This document shows, one piece after another, positions 1 to 10,035 of a DNA stretch of 37,556 nucleotides. Both the position numbers and the translations under genes were made by a program. Below the pieces are notes generated by a model that was given only the letters and a program-made list of their open reading frames with translations, was not told the origin of the DNA and made no database searches. The stretch comes from Nemertoderma westbladi. Taxonomy: Eukaryota; Xenacoelomorpha; Nemertodermatida; Nemertodermatidae. Position 1 is the stretch's first letter, and each line of letters begins with the position of its first letter. Location: positions 1 to 37,556 of the forward strand of contig JAUCBJ010001281.1 in NCBI GenBank assembly GCA_032718475.1. The letters are read 5' to 3'.

Positions 1-509
1 CCCGAACTACTACAGGGTCCTAAACTGGACCTGAACTACTGTACTACAGGGTCCTAAACTGGACCCGAACTACTACAGGGTCCTAAACTGGACCTGAACT
101 ACTACAGGGTCCTAAACTGGACCTGAACTACTACAGGGTCCTAAACTGGACCTGAACTACTACAGGGTCCTAAACTGGACCTGAACTACTACAGGGTCCT
201 AAACTGGACCTGAACTACTACAGGGTCCTAAACTGGACCTGAACTACTACAGGGTCCTAAACTGGACCTGAACTACTACAGGGTCCTAAACTGGACCCGA
301 ACTACTACAGGGTCCTAAACTGGACCCGAACTACTACAGGGTCCTAAACTGGACCTGAACTACTACAGGGTCCTAAACTGGACCTGAACTACTACAAGGT
401 CTTAAACTGGACCCGAACTACTACAGGGTCCTAAACTGGACCTGAACTACATGTACTACAGGGTCCTAAACTGGACCTGAACTACTACAAGGTCCTAAAC
501 TGGACCTGA
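1..509. repeat. 29-bp minisatellite, about 17 copies
   Basis: Head-to-tail copies of a 29-bp unit that reads CCTGAACTACTACAGGGTCC followed by TAAACTGGA. Most copies are identical apart from a CCTGAA/CCCGAA switch, and a few carry 3-6 bp insertions around TACTAC (near 41-47 and 450-455) or a GGG-to-AGG change. The array runs off the left edge, so its full length is unknown. Seen directly. Confidence 0.95.
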
Positions 510-574
510 AGTGAAAATCTGATATCGGAACTGGTACGCTTAGTCTCATGCCGCAGCAATAGCCTTTACTTTTC

Positions 575-1655
575 TTTATTTTTGGATAATTTAGTTGGCG
601 TGTCATTATAACCTCAACTGGTGTAAGACAAGGATAAGTTTTATTATCGACCATATTCAATATTTTAGATTTGTTGGTGCAATTGAAATGTACTGGAGGA
701 GTAGGAGTTCACGTGAAGGATGGTTTAATGGTCACAGTGCTACAGAGGCTATATTATCTTCCCTGAGTTTGAAGAGGACCTACACCTACAGTTTGTTTTA
801 GATGAGTTGCATTTATGTTGCAAGAAGTGGCTTCTGGAAATTAATGCAATAGAACAAGTTCCAGTTTTATATTTAAGAGTAATCAACTGATATTTGGGTC
901 GATTTTCCCCTGGAGAGGGATGGATTTTTATTGCGTCGAAAAGTCCCCCTAAGTGGACCGTGACCAGATAAAGCGTCCCGTTGACGCTCTTTTTGAATCG
1001 GGTTTACGGGAGCTCGGTTCGATTAAATCTAAACCATCGGCAATCGGTGGAATGCTATATATGACACCTTTACTAAAATTGTTGAAGCTGGTTTTGCCCC
1101 AATCCTGGTCTACGGATCGGTTTCCGGGATACTCACAAGATTAAACAGTTACAAGCCGCCAGATGGTTCCTGGGAGTCCTCATATTTTCCCCAAATGCCG
1201 CGGTCGAGAGAGATATGGTACCTATGGAAATGAAGTAAACATTTGGAATCGCGTAATCGACGTGGGTCCAAATCGACATGCATGCCAAGTATTTGAACTA
1301 AATTTGAAGATAATTTTGGGATGATGTAAATCGTTTGAATCGCTTTGTTTTAAGTTGGAAATTTTGGATGGATATACTGTATAACAGGGCCGGGGGAGGT
1401 ATTCTTGCTTCATACAGTATGGTTGATTCAAAGTGCTTGGAGTACTTTGAAAGCGAATGGCTAGCAGAAGTTACCGTAAAACCGAAACTCAAAACTTACG
1501 CTACATTCAAGAATGATTTCAAAGTAGAGGCTTACTGTATGTTCGTTCGTTCCTTAAAGGGGCCCAGGGACCAAGGATGGGACCCGAACATGCTCAGTTT
1601 GTGCCTCCGAGATCAAAACAGAGAAGCATTTTTAATTGTACGGGCCAAGTGTTAA
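575..1655 (+). pseudogene. Degenerate LINE reverse transcriptase, C-terminal half
   Basis: Conceptual translation in shifting frames follows the C-terminal half of a non-LTR retrotransposon polymerase. GVRQG is followed by a stop (TAA at 635-637) where the family has GVRQGDVLSP. Next comes a stretch like the post-catalytic WCKKWKLKIN region (about 800-870), then a GLRELGSI segment (about 985-1025), then LQAARWFLGV and SPNAAV (about 1150-1205). It ends with an open 106-codon stretch (1335-1655) containing KPKLKTYATFK. That order (palm, thumb, KPKLRTY-type tail) is what I know from LINEs common in marine invertebrates. Several frameshifts and stops make it dead. The 5' end lies near the edge of the 29-bp array. 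The exact LINE clade is not assigned. Confidence 0.75.
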
Positions 1656-1926
1656 TGAATCAAAGTCAAAATAAATTATCTAAATGATAGCAGTGTTGAT
1701 AGCATGATAGCTTAAATAGCTTGACGCATTGTATTTACCCCACCAGTTTTAACTTTAGGCCTATGAATTCAGAGTCTGATTACTGTAGGCCTACTTTACT
1801 TCACAATTGTAGTTATTAACTTTAATTTAGTTTTAGGTTATACTGTAGGTTATATACAGTATTATGCATAACAATGTACTGAATATATTAATTTAGTTGA
1901 TGTACAGCCCAGTCTCAGATTTTGAA

Positions 1927-3342
1927 TTAGTAGTAACTACAGTATTTCTTCTGAATTATTCCACGTTGTCGCTCCGATATGGCGGCAACCAACGCCGCTC
2001 CCATCACTGACGCTTCTCCTGTAGAGGCAAAAGTAAACTTTAGCGAACTCAAATCGGTCAGGTAGTCATGGAAACGGCGACGGAAGGCGCAGTGTTTCTC
2101 GTACAACGCGCCACTCACCGTAATAACCGAGGGGCCCACACGAGCCAATAGCGAGGCTGTTGCCGCAGCAACAAGTACAGCGCCTCGGTGAGTCACAACC
2201 TCGCACACTCTTCGCAGGATGAGGTCAGTGACCTTCGAATATTTAATACCGGGCAATTTTTTGTTGTCAATTTCAAGGACCGTCGTGTATTTCTTCCCAT
2301 CGCTTATAGCTGCCACGATTTTGGTTGGTAAGGAATAAGGCTGTTGGAACTCATTTAGTACATCTGGCTGAATAGGAACACCCTTCTGGGATAGTTCTAC
2401 AACTATCTTTCGAACTATCTCCCCTTGGTAGAATCCACTGAATAGCTTCTCGAATCGAAAAAAACCAGGATGCGCTGATTCCTTGTCAATATCTATATCG
2501 ATCGCGGTTAGCTGGCTGTCCATAATACCTGAATCAATTATCGCACCCCAATCTGTCTCTATAATTCCACTTCCTGGATTTATGACGTCACTTCCGGTAT
2601 TCACCATGTCACTTTCGTTGCCAGTATCCATGTAGCATGCGTTTGTTCCGGTACCCAATATTATACTAATCTTACTTTCCGGTTCGCAAAAATTCCCGGC
2701 AACCAAAGTTCCAGTGGCGTCGTTAATAATAGCCACAACATCAACCTTGCTTTGCAGCCGATACCTCCATATGGCTGACCGCAACCTAGAAGCCATCTCA
2801 CAACCTATTCCGTCAGTAATCCGAAAGTTCTTCGTCCAACCAATCAGAGTAGCCTGATGTAAATCCAGCTGGACGGTAGGCAAACTGAAAGTAAATCCAA
2901 GTGGAATAGGAAATTTATGCGACAATCCGACGTTGTCTATAAACTTATGTATATTGGATACGATGTAATCCATTAACTGATCGACTGTGCCAGTCATTAC
3001 AACCTCCGGTACTACGTCTTTATACAGACAATGTCTGACGATTTTCCGGCCGACAATCTCGAGGTAACAGATACGGAAATTGGTTCCACCCAGGTCGAGT
3101 CCCATATAGCTGCCGTTCTCCGTACCATTAATGAACTCGGTCACATACGTTCTGCCCATTTTCAACCCACCTGTGTTTTTGTTTCCCGATAGTGTGTTGG
3201 ATAGATTTTTTGACATTTCATTCTCAAATAGTTCTTTTATACTCGAAATTTTGTCTTTGTTGATTATAAAAGGTAATAATACGCCATCCACAATATTTTT
3301 AATGTTTGCGTCAGGTAGTTTGAACTCTGATAATTTATCCAT
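1927..3342 (-). CDS. Hexokinase family protein, single exon, divergent active site
   Basis: A 471-residue protein, the size of a one-domain hexokinase/glucokinase, which phosphorylates hexoses with ATP in the cytosol. Seen: phosphate-1 motif LDLGGTNFR (82-90); sugar-binding LGFTFSLPTVQ (148-158) and WTKNF (169-173); IINDATGT (205-212) with the catalytic Asp at 208; GTGTNACYM (230-238); sugar-contacting Glu at 298 (FRFEKL). Odd: the conserved Glu of the TEWGA motif (E256 of human glucokinase, from memory) is Asp264 (TDWGA). The usual VGVDGS adenosine motif is shortened to ITVSGALY (407-414), and the usual DGSGxGAAL is GEASVMGAAL (442-451). Animal hexokinase genes normally have many introns. 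This one has none, which suggests a retrocopy or a lineage-specific paralogue, yet the frame is intact. An acceptor-like TTTCCAG just upstream of the ATG could mean a noncoding 5' exon. ATTAAA on the minus strand at 1821-1826 is a possible polyadenylation signal. Family call sure; catalytic activity unproven. Confidence 0.9.
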   Translation of the reverse strand: MDKLSEFKLPDANIKNIVDGVLLPFIINKDKISSIKELFENEMSKNLSNTLSGNKNTGGLKMGRTYVTEFINGTENGSYMGLDLGGTNFRICYLEIVGRKIVRHCLYKDVVPEVVMTGTVDQLMDYIVSNIHKFIDNVGLSHKFPIPLGFTFSLPTVQLDLHQATLIGWTKNFRITDGIGCEMASRLRSAIWRYRLQSKVDVVAIINDATGTLVAGNFCEPESKISIILGTGTNACYMDTGNESDMVNTGSDVINPGSGIIETDWGAIIDSGIMDSQLTAIDIDIDKESAHPGFFRFEKLFSGFYQGEIVRKIVVELSQKGVPIQPDVLNEFQQPYSLPTKIVAAISDGKKYTTVLEIDNKKLPGIKYSKVTDLILRRVCEVVTHRGAVLVAAATASLLARVGPSVITVSGALYEKHCAFRRRFHDYLTDLSSLKFTFASTGEASVMGAALVAAISERQRGIIQKKYCSYY

Positions 3343-4277
3343 AACTGGAAACTGAATGAAGCAGAGAAGGCCAGTACGAATAAAACTGAAATATATTTAC
3401 ATTAAAACTACTAGAAGTATCTAAAGGAGGACGTCTTGGTAAGGACTATACATTTAGTAGGGCCATACATACTGTACGGTGGAAGATGTAAATCATTTAG
3501 GGGGGGGGGGGGGGGGGGGGGGTTAAAATATTTAGTTTTGCCTTTTTATGAAAATTAATTAATATTTATTAATATTTGGCAGCAAACATTTAACAAATTT
3601 TTTGTTTTAATCAGAAAAATTGGCTATAAATTAAATATAAAATTAAATTAAAATTATATATAAATTTAAACCGAGAAATTTTAAAGAACGGCCGTTACCC
3701 TTTCGAATTGGTCAAAAATAAAGCAAATTGGTTGAAAAATGGCGGAGGAGTAGTATTTTGAAAAATGCCATTCCGAGATAATTGCTTTTTTCAAAGATTA
3801 ATCATCCCCCCCCTTAAGTGCTCATAAAGGCACCAGTCTGATAAAGATAAAAATAATATTTTTGAATTAATTTCACATAATTTTTGCCCTTTTTGATCAC
3901 TAGACGTTTATTTCAGAATAATCAATTTTAATTAAACAAATGGACTAATAATAATTGTGAAAATGTTTCTACAACAAATACTGTAAATTACTTTTCTTCC
4001 ATATTATTTCGTGGCTATAAGTAAATATTGTTTATATAATTTACAATTGCATTAAACGTTATAAATATTACAATAAGCACATTAATGTACTAATGGGATA
4101 ATATGTTAGTCTGTTCCTTACTATTCTATTATGTCACTGTATTACAGTACGTACCGCTTGGGTTCCGCTTGTACAGTATGTGGTTATTCTATTTACCATT
4201 ACGAAGGATGTAATCATCACTCCAAGGAAGAATGACAGAATATTGATTAGTAATGAAGCTTCACTCCATGGATGGAT
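3343..4277. other. AT-rich intergenic stretch with a G23 tract
   Basis: Upstream side of the hexokinase gene. It contains an uninterrupted run of 23 G at 3500-3522 and otherwise AT-rich sequence with no convincing ORF, RNA gene or repeat. The hexokinase promoter must lie at its left end if there is no upstream exon, but I see no clear TATA or initiator. Confidence 0.6.
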
Positions 4278-4284
4278 AATAGGG

Positions 4285-4945
4285 AGGTACGTACTAAAAG
4301 GTAGAACGATCTATAACGGGCTATAACGATCTATAACGGGCTATAAAGGGCTATAATTTCCTATAAACAGGCTATAACCACCTATAACGAGCTATAATAT
4401 GAAAATTTACATTAAAAAAACGCCCATTGGGTGTGTTTAACTTTTGGATTAACAAGGTGGTCTGAAAAATCCCGCAGGTTAAAAATTAGGGTAGGCCTAT
4501 CTGCCTATGCCTAATTGATACTGGTAAGTTTTTTTTATTGGCCTATATTGCTCACATTCCTGTATTCTATATCGACCAGAAGCTGACAGCGGATATAGCA
4601 GGATGGAGGATAGACAGAGAGATGAGAGACCTCTCCTCTGCTGCACTGTCGGTAAGTCAGATAATGCAGTAGTGGCATGCTAACTAATGCAGTAATGACT
4701 GATTTCGTGATACCACAAAGATTAAAAGCATTATGGACTAAAAAACCAATTTGCGTAATTAAATTACTGACTAGGATAATAAATCCATTCTAAAATAGGT
4801 TTTTTTATTGCAAATTTTCAGATTATAGCTCGTTATAGGTGGTTATATCTTGTTATGGGGAAGTTATAGCCCGTTATAGATCGCTTTAGCCCGTTATAGA
4901 TCGTTATAGCCCGTTATAGATCGTTCTACCTTTTAGTACGTACCT
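4285..4945. mobile_element. 661-bp TIR element flanked by AATAGGG duplication
   Basis: Left arm (about 4285-4409) and right arm (about 4811-4945) are inverted copies. The outer end is AGGTACGTACTAAAAGGTAG. The arms continue with short tandem units of the type GATCTATAACGGGCTATAAC and close with a CTATAACGAGCTATAAT segment. AATAGGG occurs immediately outside both ends (4278-4284 and 4946-4952). The shared flank can be stretched to 10 bp (TAATAGGGAG) if the TIR boundary is placed differently. The roughly 400-bp interior has no coding capacity, so this is a non-autonomous DNA transposon (MITE-like). Superfamily not assigned. Confidence 0.88.
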
Positions 4946-4952
4946 AATAGGG

Positions 4953-5585
4953 AGTAGATGTATACTAATACTACTGTACCACTGTATACAGTAGGCCTAC
5001 AGTAACAGTTACCGACAACGAATGCAATTGGATATAATTATGTTTACCAGTAATATTACTGCAGGGAAGGGAGCTAATGCTAAATAAGTGAGTTGCAGAC
5101 TACAGCACGCACAGAAGCTTTAAAGGTTTATTCGAACACGCAACCACTTATAAATAAGAAAACAAAAGCTTTTAATTAACAAACAGGAACATTATTGCGG
5201 CAAATTGTTGGTGCTGCTTCCCGTATGTAAGCTTCCGGTAGTTTCTGGGAGTGAGTTAGGTTTCTCTTACTTTTATTTCCCTTCCTTCCTTTTTCTCAGA
5301 CTTAGTCTTGCTAACATTTCCTGGCTTGGCCTTCTGTGAATACCATCTACAGTACAGTGTAGCGAGCCGTCCTCCAGTACAATGTGACACATGTCATGTC
5401 ATATGGTAATGTGTCATATTAAGTCACTCATGGTGATATTAAATTATTATGTTAAAATGAACATACAATTTTTAAAGTCAGTACCAATTGACTACTTGAC
5501 AGATAATATAATATAATAAATTAAATAAAATCCAGAGAGTTTGTTGGTCCATGCAAACCATGGTTCCATAATCATACTGTAATAT
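4953..5585. other. Noncoding spacer
   Basis: No ORF, RNA gene or clear repeat seen. It includes a run of ATGTGACACATGTCATG-like short palindromic words near 5388-5420 and AT-rich sequence up to the next transposon arm. Confidence 0.5.
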
Positions 5586-7418
5586 CGGGCGAGCCATGAA
5601 AGTAAGCGAGGTTAGCATTGGGGTACCACTAACTCAATCGGTGTGTCTGTTGATCTGTTATTCTGTTGATCTGTTATGCCCAATTTTAAACGTTAATAAC
5701 TCGGCCAATCCTTGTTGAAATCTAACCAAACTTGGTACACAAGTTGTTTGGCAAAATAAATAAATAAATTTTCCAAGTTGAATTTCCGTGTGGCCTTCGA
5801 GAAGCTAAGATAAAAGCAGTTGCTTCGTTGATTAAGTTGATTACGGTATAAAACAGCATTTTGTCTGCAGCCCTTTATTGGAAATTAATTATTTTCTAAT
5901 ATAAGATTTAAACAAAGCGATAATCCCCATACTCCATTCCATTATAGTTTTTAATTAGTTCAAGTGATTAGCTTTAAGAGTATTTAATCAATCGTGATTC
6001 TTTAAAATAATTTGCTAAATTATTTCGTTGAGGCGTTGACATGATAAATTGGATAGATATTTTTACAGAACACAAGCGAACACAGTGGAAAATACTGTAG
6101 AAAGAGCACAAAAAAATAACACCGGGTACCAACTTTTAGATAAAATTTGCCGCGCGTTACTTTTCTATAAGTAAATTCCCGAAATTATTGAATAAAATTG
6201 TCGCGAAATTAAATATTCATTTCTTATCAGATCAGGCCTAGCCTAAGCCTACAACTAATTTTTAACCTACAGTACTGTAGTAGTAGGCCTAAGTTAAGTC
6301 TGGTTAGCACCGGAAAAGAGATCCCTAACCAGTACCTGCCAGGGTAGGTACCGAACCTGGACCCAGCTCTTTATTTTCCAGTGCAGCAGTAGGCAGGTAG
6401 GTTCCGGTATCTATGTTGTACCGACGTGTTGTACCGTACGTCATGTACAGTACGTAAAGTAACGGGCCTAACTTCCTAATTCATATTATCATCAATCAGT
6501 CCCAGCCCAAGCTATTCCAGTCCGCAGGCAAACAGGCCTATTAGCTAACCCGCTATTACTGTACTATATACAACACGTATATACAATATGTAACAGGTAC
6601 GGTACCCGATAGGCTTCCCTATATAGTTTGTTATACAGTACAACAGTACACAACAAATGATAGGCCTACCTGATAAGAAATGAATATTTAATTTCGCGAC
6701 AATTTTATTCAATAATTTCGTGGATTTACTTATAGAAAAGTAACGCGTGACTAATTTTATCTAACAGTTGGTACCCGGTGTTATTTTTTTGTGCTCTTTA
6801 TATTTTCGACTGTGTTCGGCAGTTTTTGGTGTGTGTTCGGGTGTGTTCTTGTGTGTTCGCTTGTGTTCTGTCAAAAGAACTATCCTGATAAATTAATATC
6901 TCAGTATCAATACTATCGGCATAAGGTAAGTTTTAATATTTTTTACAAATTGTGTCGCCTCCACATCTAAAATATTTAATATATTACTTTATGAGTTTAA
7001 CATGTTTATTGTTTACCAATAACATAAGTTTATTGATTTCTTTGTTGGTTAAGTAAAATTAATATTATGCTACTGTATCTTTAATTATTTTTTGCTAGAA
7101 ATTTGGGTTGTTTGTATATTTGTGAATCGCTTCCAGTTGTATTTTGTGTTATATTAATAATAAATATAATATATTATATTAAAACACAAATTTCCGGATA
7201 ATACCTGCCTCTCATCAATCCTGTGTGCGCCTTTGGGTTGGGGTGGTGCAGATTAAGAGGGAGGTTGAAGGCGGGGGGGGGGGGGGGCTTTTTTTCCCTC
7301 TCTTTGATTTACTGGTGTTTTCTTGAATATCGAGTTTATGATGCAGTAGTATCGCTCAATATTAATCTGTATCTCATAAACTAAGCCTCGTGCTGCGCGA
7401 AGGCCCCACGGACGTGTA
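5586..7418. mobile_element. TIR element of the GCGCGAAG family, disrupted by a nested insertion
   Basis: The left end (CGGGCGAGCCATGAAAG and onward) and the internal block AATAACTCGGCCAATCCTTG / AACCAAACTTGGTAC (5695-5740) match the left side of the copy at 30896-31212. The right end (7388-7418, GTGCTGCGCGAAGGCCCC then ACGGACGTGTA) matches the right ends of the copies at 24303 and 31212. An 835-bp element with its own target-site duplication sits inside. Removing it leaves about 1 kb. No transposase is visible. The pairing of these two ends as one element is inferred. Confidence 0.6.
6051..6885. mobile_element. 835-bp long-TIR element with 9-bp target duplication
   Basis: Arms of roughly 185 bp (6051-6233) and 217 bp (6669-6885) are inverted copies. 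Shared blocks, read inward from the ends, are GGATAG, ACAGAACACAAGCGAACAC, GAGCACAAAAAAATAACACC, GGGTACCAACT, TTACTTTTCTATAAGTAAAT and GAAATTAAATATTCATTTC. The right arm is longer because it has extra GTGTGTTC-type repeats. TGATAAATT lies directly outside both ends (6042-6050 and 6886-6894). Long TIRs with a 9-bp duplication are the hallmark of Mutator-like elements, so a non-autonomous MULE is the best reading. The interior is noncoding and contains several TAGGCCTA words. Confidence 0.92.
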
Positions 7419-10035
7419 TTATTTGAGCATGATGGTTCCTTGTTGGCCGCGAGACCGTAGTACTGTAGTCGAAAATCAGCTGATGACGCTTAGTAAACGC
7501 ACTGAGAGTTTGTAGCAGTTCTTAATAAAATTCATGTTTACTGTTTCCTGCAGTGTTAGGCTGCCCTGTTCTAAGCGACTTGCGATGTTCTTGAAACAGT
7601 ATTTTGCAGTGAGCAGCATTCCTAACGAAGGCATTGGGCATTTCTTGAAGGCGAGATTATAGGCACTGCCAATTCCAGGGTATCGTTTTTTCCTACTTCC
7701 AATAAGTGTGATACAATGGCCAGCTTGCACATATTATGAGCAATAAGGGCTATGTCCGATTCTTGTTAATGTTCTTAGAATTGTTCAGCTGATGGCTTCA
7801 TGCGAGAAATTGTTGGAACCCAACAGGTTGTACTGTATATAATTGTGTCACTTACTTACTTACCTCTCCAAACAAAGTAGACGTCACATAAGGCTCTGTA
7901 ATGCATATCTAACGTTGCAATCTAACCATTCTTATAAATAATTGCGGTGTGGATTACATTCTAGGTCTTAGAAAAAAGATGGGGTAATGGAAACTATAGA
8001 CTATGGGTAGCTATAGATTGACCTATCTATACCATGGCCGGCATTTTGAACATCTCTACTTATGCGCAATATGTTTAGTTAAAATTAAAAACTCAATAAA
8101 AGATCAAATCAAAAACCAAAAAAAGCCTTGTCTTTTTTGTGTAATTCCGTAACGTAATGTTTGCGATATTAAAAATAATAAATCCGAGGCAAATTGAATA
8201 AAACTAACGAAACCAATATGTTCTATTATAATTTGTCTTACTATGCTCCACAAATTAAAGTTAATTTAAGTCATCTTCGAAACACCAGGTAACACTTTAT
8301 CTGGAAAAAGTCGTGCGAAATGTAATTCCGTAACGATGAAATTCATGTCATTTATCATATAATACATTATTTTAGTACCTTAATATGTATTCCAATAGAT
8401 GCGGAATAGATGTTTTAGGTATTTGTGCGCAGTTTAAGCCTGAAGCTAGGATGTGGAACACAATAAATAATTTATTGATAATTTTGGATCAACCCTCCTT
8501 ACTCTCCCCTACTTTAAATTTGAAACTCAACTAGTTCCACTCACTGTTGACGACCCCATAAAGCTGGAATTATCAATTTTGAATTTAAACTTTTTATAAG
8601 CGTTTTTTAAAAATGTCTTTTGCGTAATTCCAACCTTCGTATCACCGTCATTCTTCACATTTGTCTTGATTTTTTTTCATATCATTAGAAAGCTTACTGT
8701 ACGTTAAAAAGATTCCAATTACGTAACCATGTCTAAATTTTGTTTACAAACAGCTAAATAAAACAGTGGCTAAATATTACCACATAGACGATTTTTAAAG
8801 GCTTGTTGTATCGAAATACAGTAGCGCAGGAATTGAAAATCCGGCTCTGACATTAGTAAGAAAAGTTGTCGAACAATCATCATACCAATTTCGTAGCATA
8901 AGTGTTAAATTTGAAATAATTAAATAATAATGGGGATGGGAAATCTGTTTTTCTTCATAGATCGCGCATGACGTAATCTTTTTTTCCTCGTTACTTGCAT
9001 ACTGTCTTACTGTCATAGGCCCTACGTCTCCAATCGAGGTAAATTTATCATAAATCAGGTGACCAGTAAAATTTGCATGACGTAACTACGATACCGTTTA
9101 CTGGTTTAGGCCTATAGCTGAACGGTAAACTGTACAGTACATCAGTACATGTAACAGGTATTGTCTGATTGTTATCAATGATAGACTGATGAGTCATTAC
9201 TTATAAAATTTTGCTCAAATCTTTCAATCCTACAATCAGCAAGTTACTGAGTTATCCTTTAAAGTTTCCCTGACAGCTCGATGTAAGTGTACAGTCTGAC
9301 AGTACAGCAGTAACCAGTACTGCAGTACCCAGTACTGCAGTACAGGCATACAGCTGTACAGGCAGATCTGCAGATAGCTGGATAGGCCTAATTGTATGCA
9401 GGACTGGAGCGGACTAGCGGAGGAAGGGGCCCACGCCGCGCGCCCCCACCTCCATCGCTCCATCTACGATCCACCACCACCATCTGCTAACTGCTACCGG
9501 TTTGCCGGTACCATATACAGATATACTGATATAGGCCTAGCAGTACTGCAGTATAGGGCTGTACAGCTGTAGGGTCTAGCTAGTCAGCTAGAGGGGGGCC
9601 TACAGATACCGGCAGACACCATACTGCCATACTGTCATACTGCTGGACTGTAGGATATATTTGATAGGTATCAGTTTAGCCTATAGATTATTTTTCATTA
9701 TTTATATCAGATCAGTAGTACCTAGGAGCAGGAGCTTTACTACTGTACTACCAGCAAGCTCAGAAGCTGGCAAGTGGCAGTGCTGCAGTCAGGCAGTGTT
9801 GAGTTCTGCTGACCCTGCAGCCCTGACCTGACCCTCACTGCAGTTTCCAGTTTCGGTTTAGCAGTTTAAATTATGGTTACAAAGCCTTGGATTGTAGGCT
9901 ATGAGCAGATGAGTTAAATAGAATAGGTCAGTAGGTCTACCTACTTAGCCCTACCCCTCCTCATACAGTCAGAGTGTCACACTGTCATACGGAACCCAAA
10001 CGTGAACGACATCCGTTTCACATACCTGGAGCGCC
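7419..10035. other. Long intergenic region upstream of the Rab43-like gene
   Basis: No gene recognised. A minus-strand open stretch (7476-7730) has no match I know and no ATG start. The word GTAATTCC recurs at about 8142, 8319 and 8625, with related GACGTAA words near 8968 and 9078, suggesting a decayed repeat. From about 9280 to 9560 there is a dense cluster of short nested palindromes (GTACTGCAGTAC, ACAGCTGT, AGATCT, CTGCAG). The Rab43-like promoter should lie in the last few hundred bases, which contain CCTCCCC-like GC patches but no clear TATA box. Confidence 0.55.

Noticed and set aside
1-509. CRISPR array
   Set aside because: The regular repeats are contiguous, with no unique spacers, and the DNA is clearly eukaryotic.
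7476-7730. Minus-strand frame of 84 codons with plausible amino-acid composition
   Set aside because: It begins with GTG, a stop lies just upstream, and I recognise no family or splice context.
8126-9090. Possible TIR element based on repeated GTAATTCC / GACGTAA words
   Set aside because: The words recur but I could not pair two arms or find flanking duplications; left as a noted repeat only.
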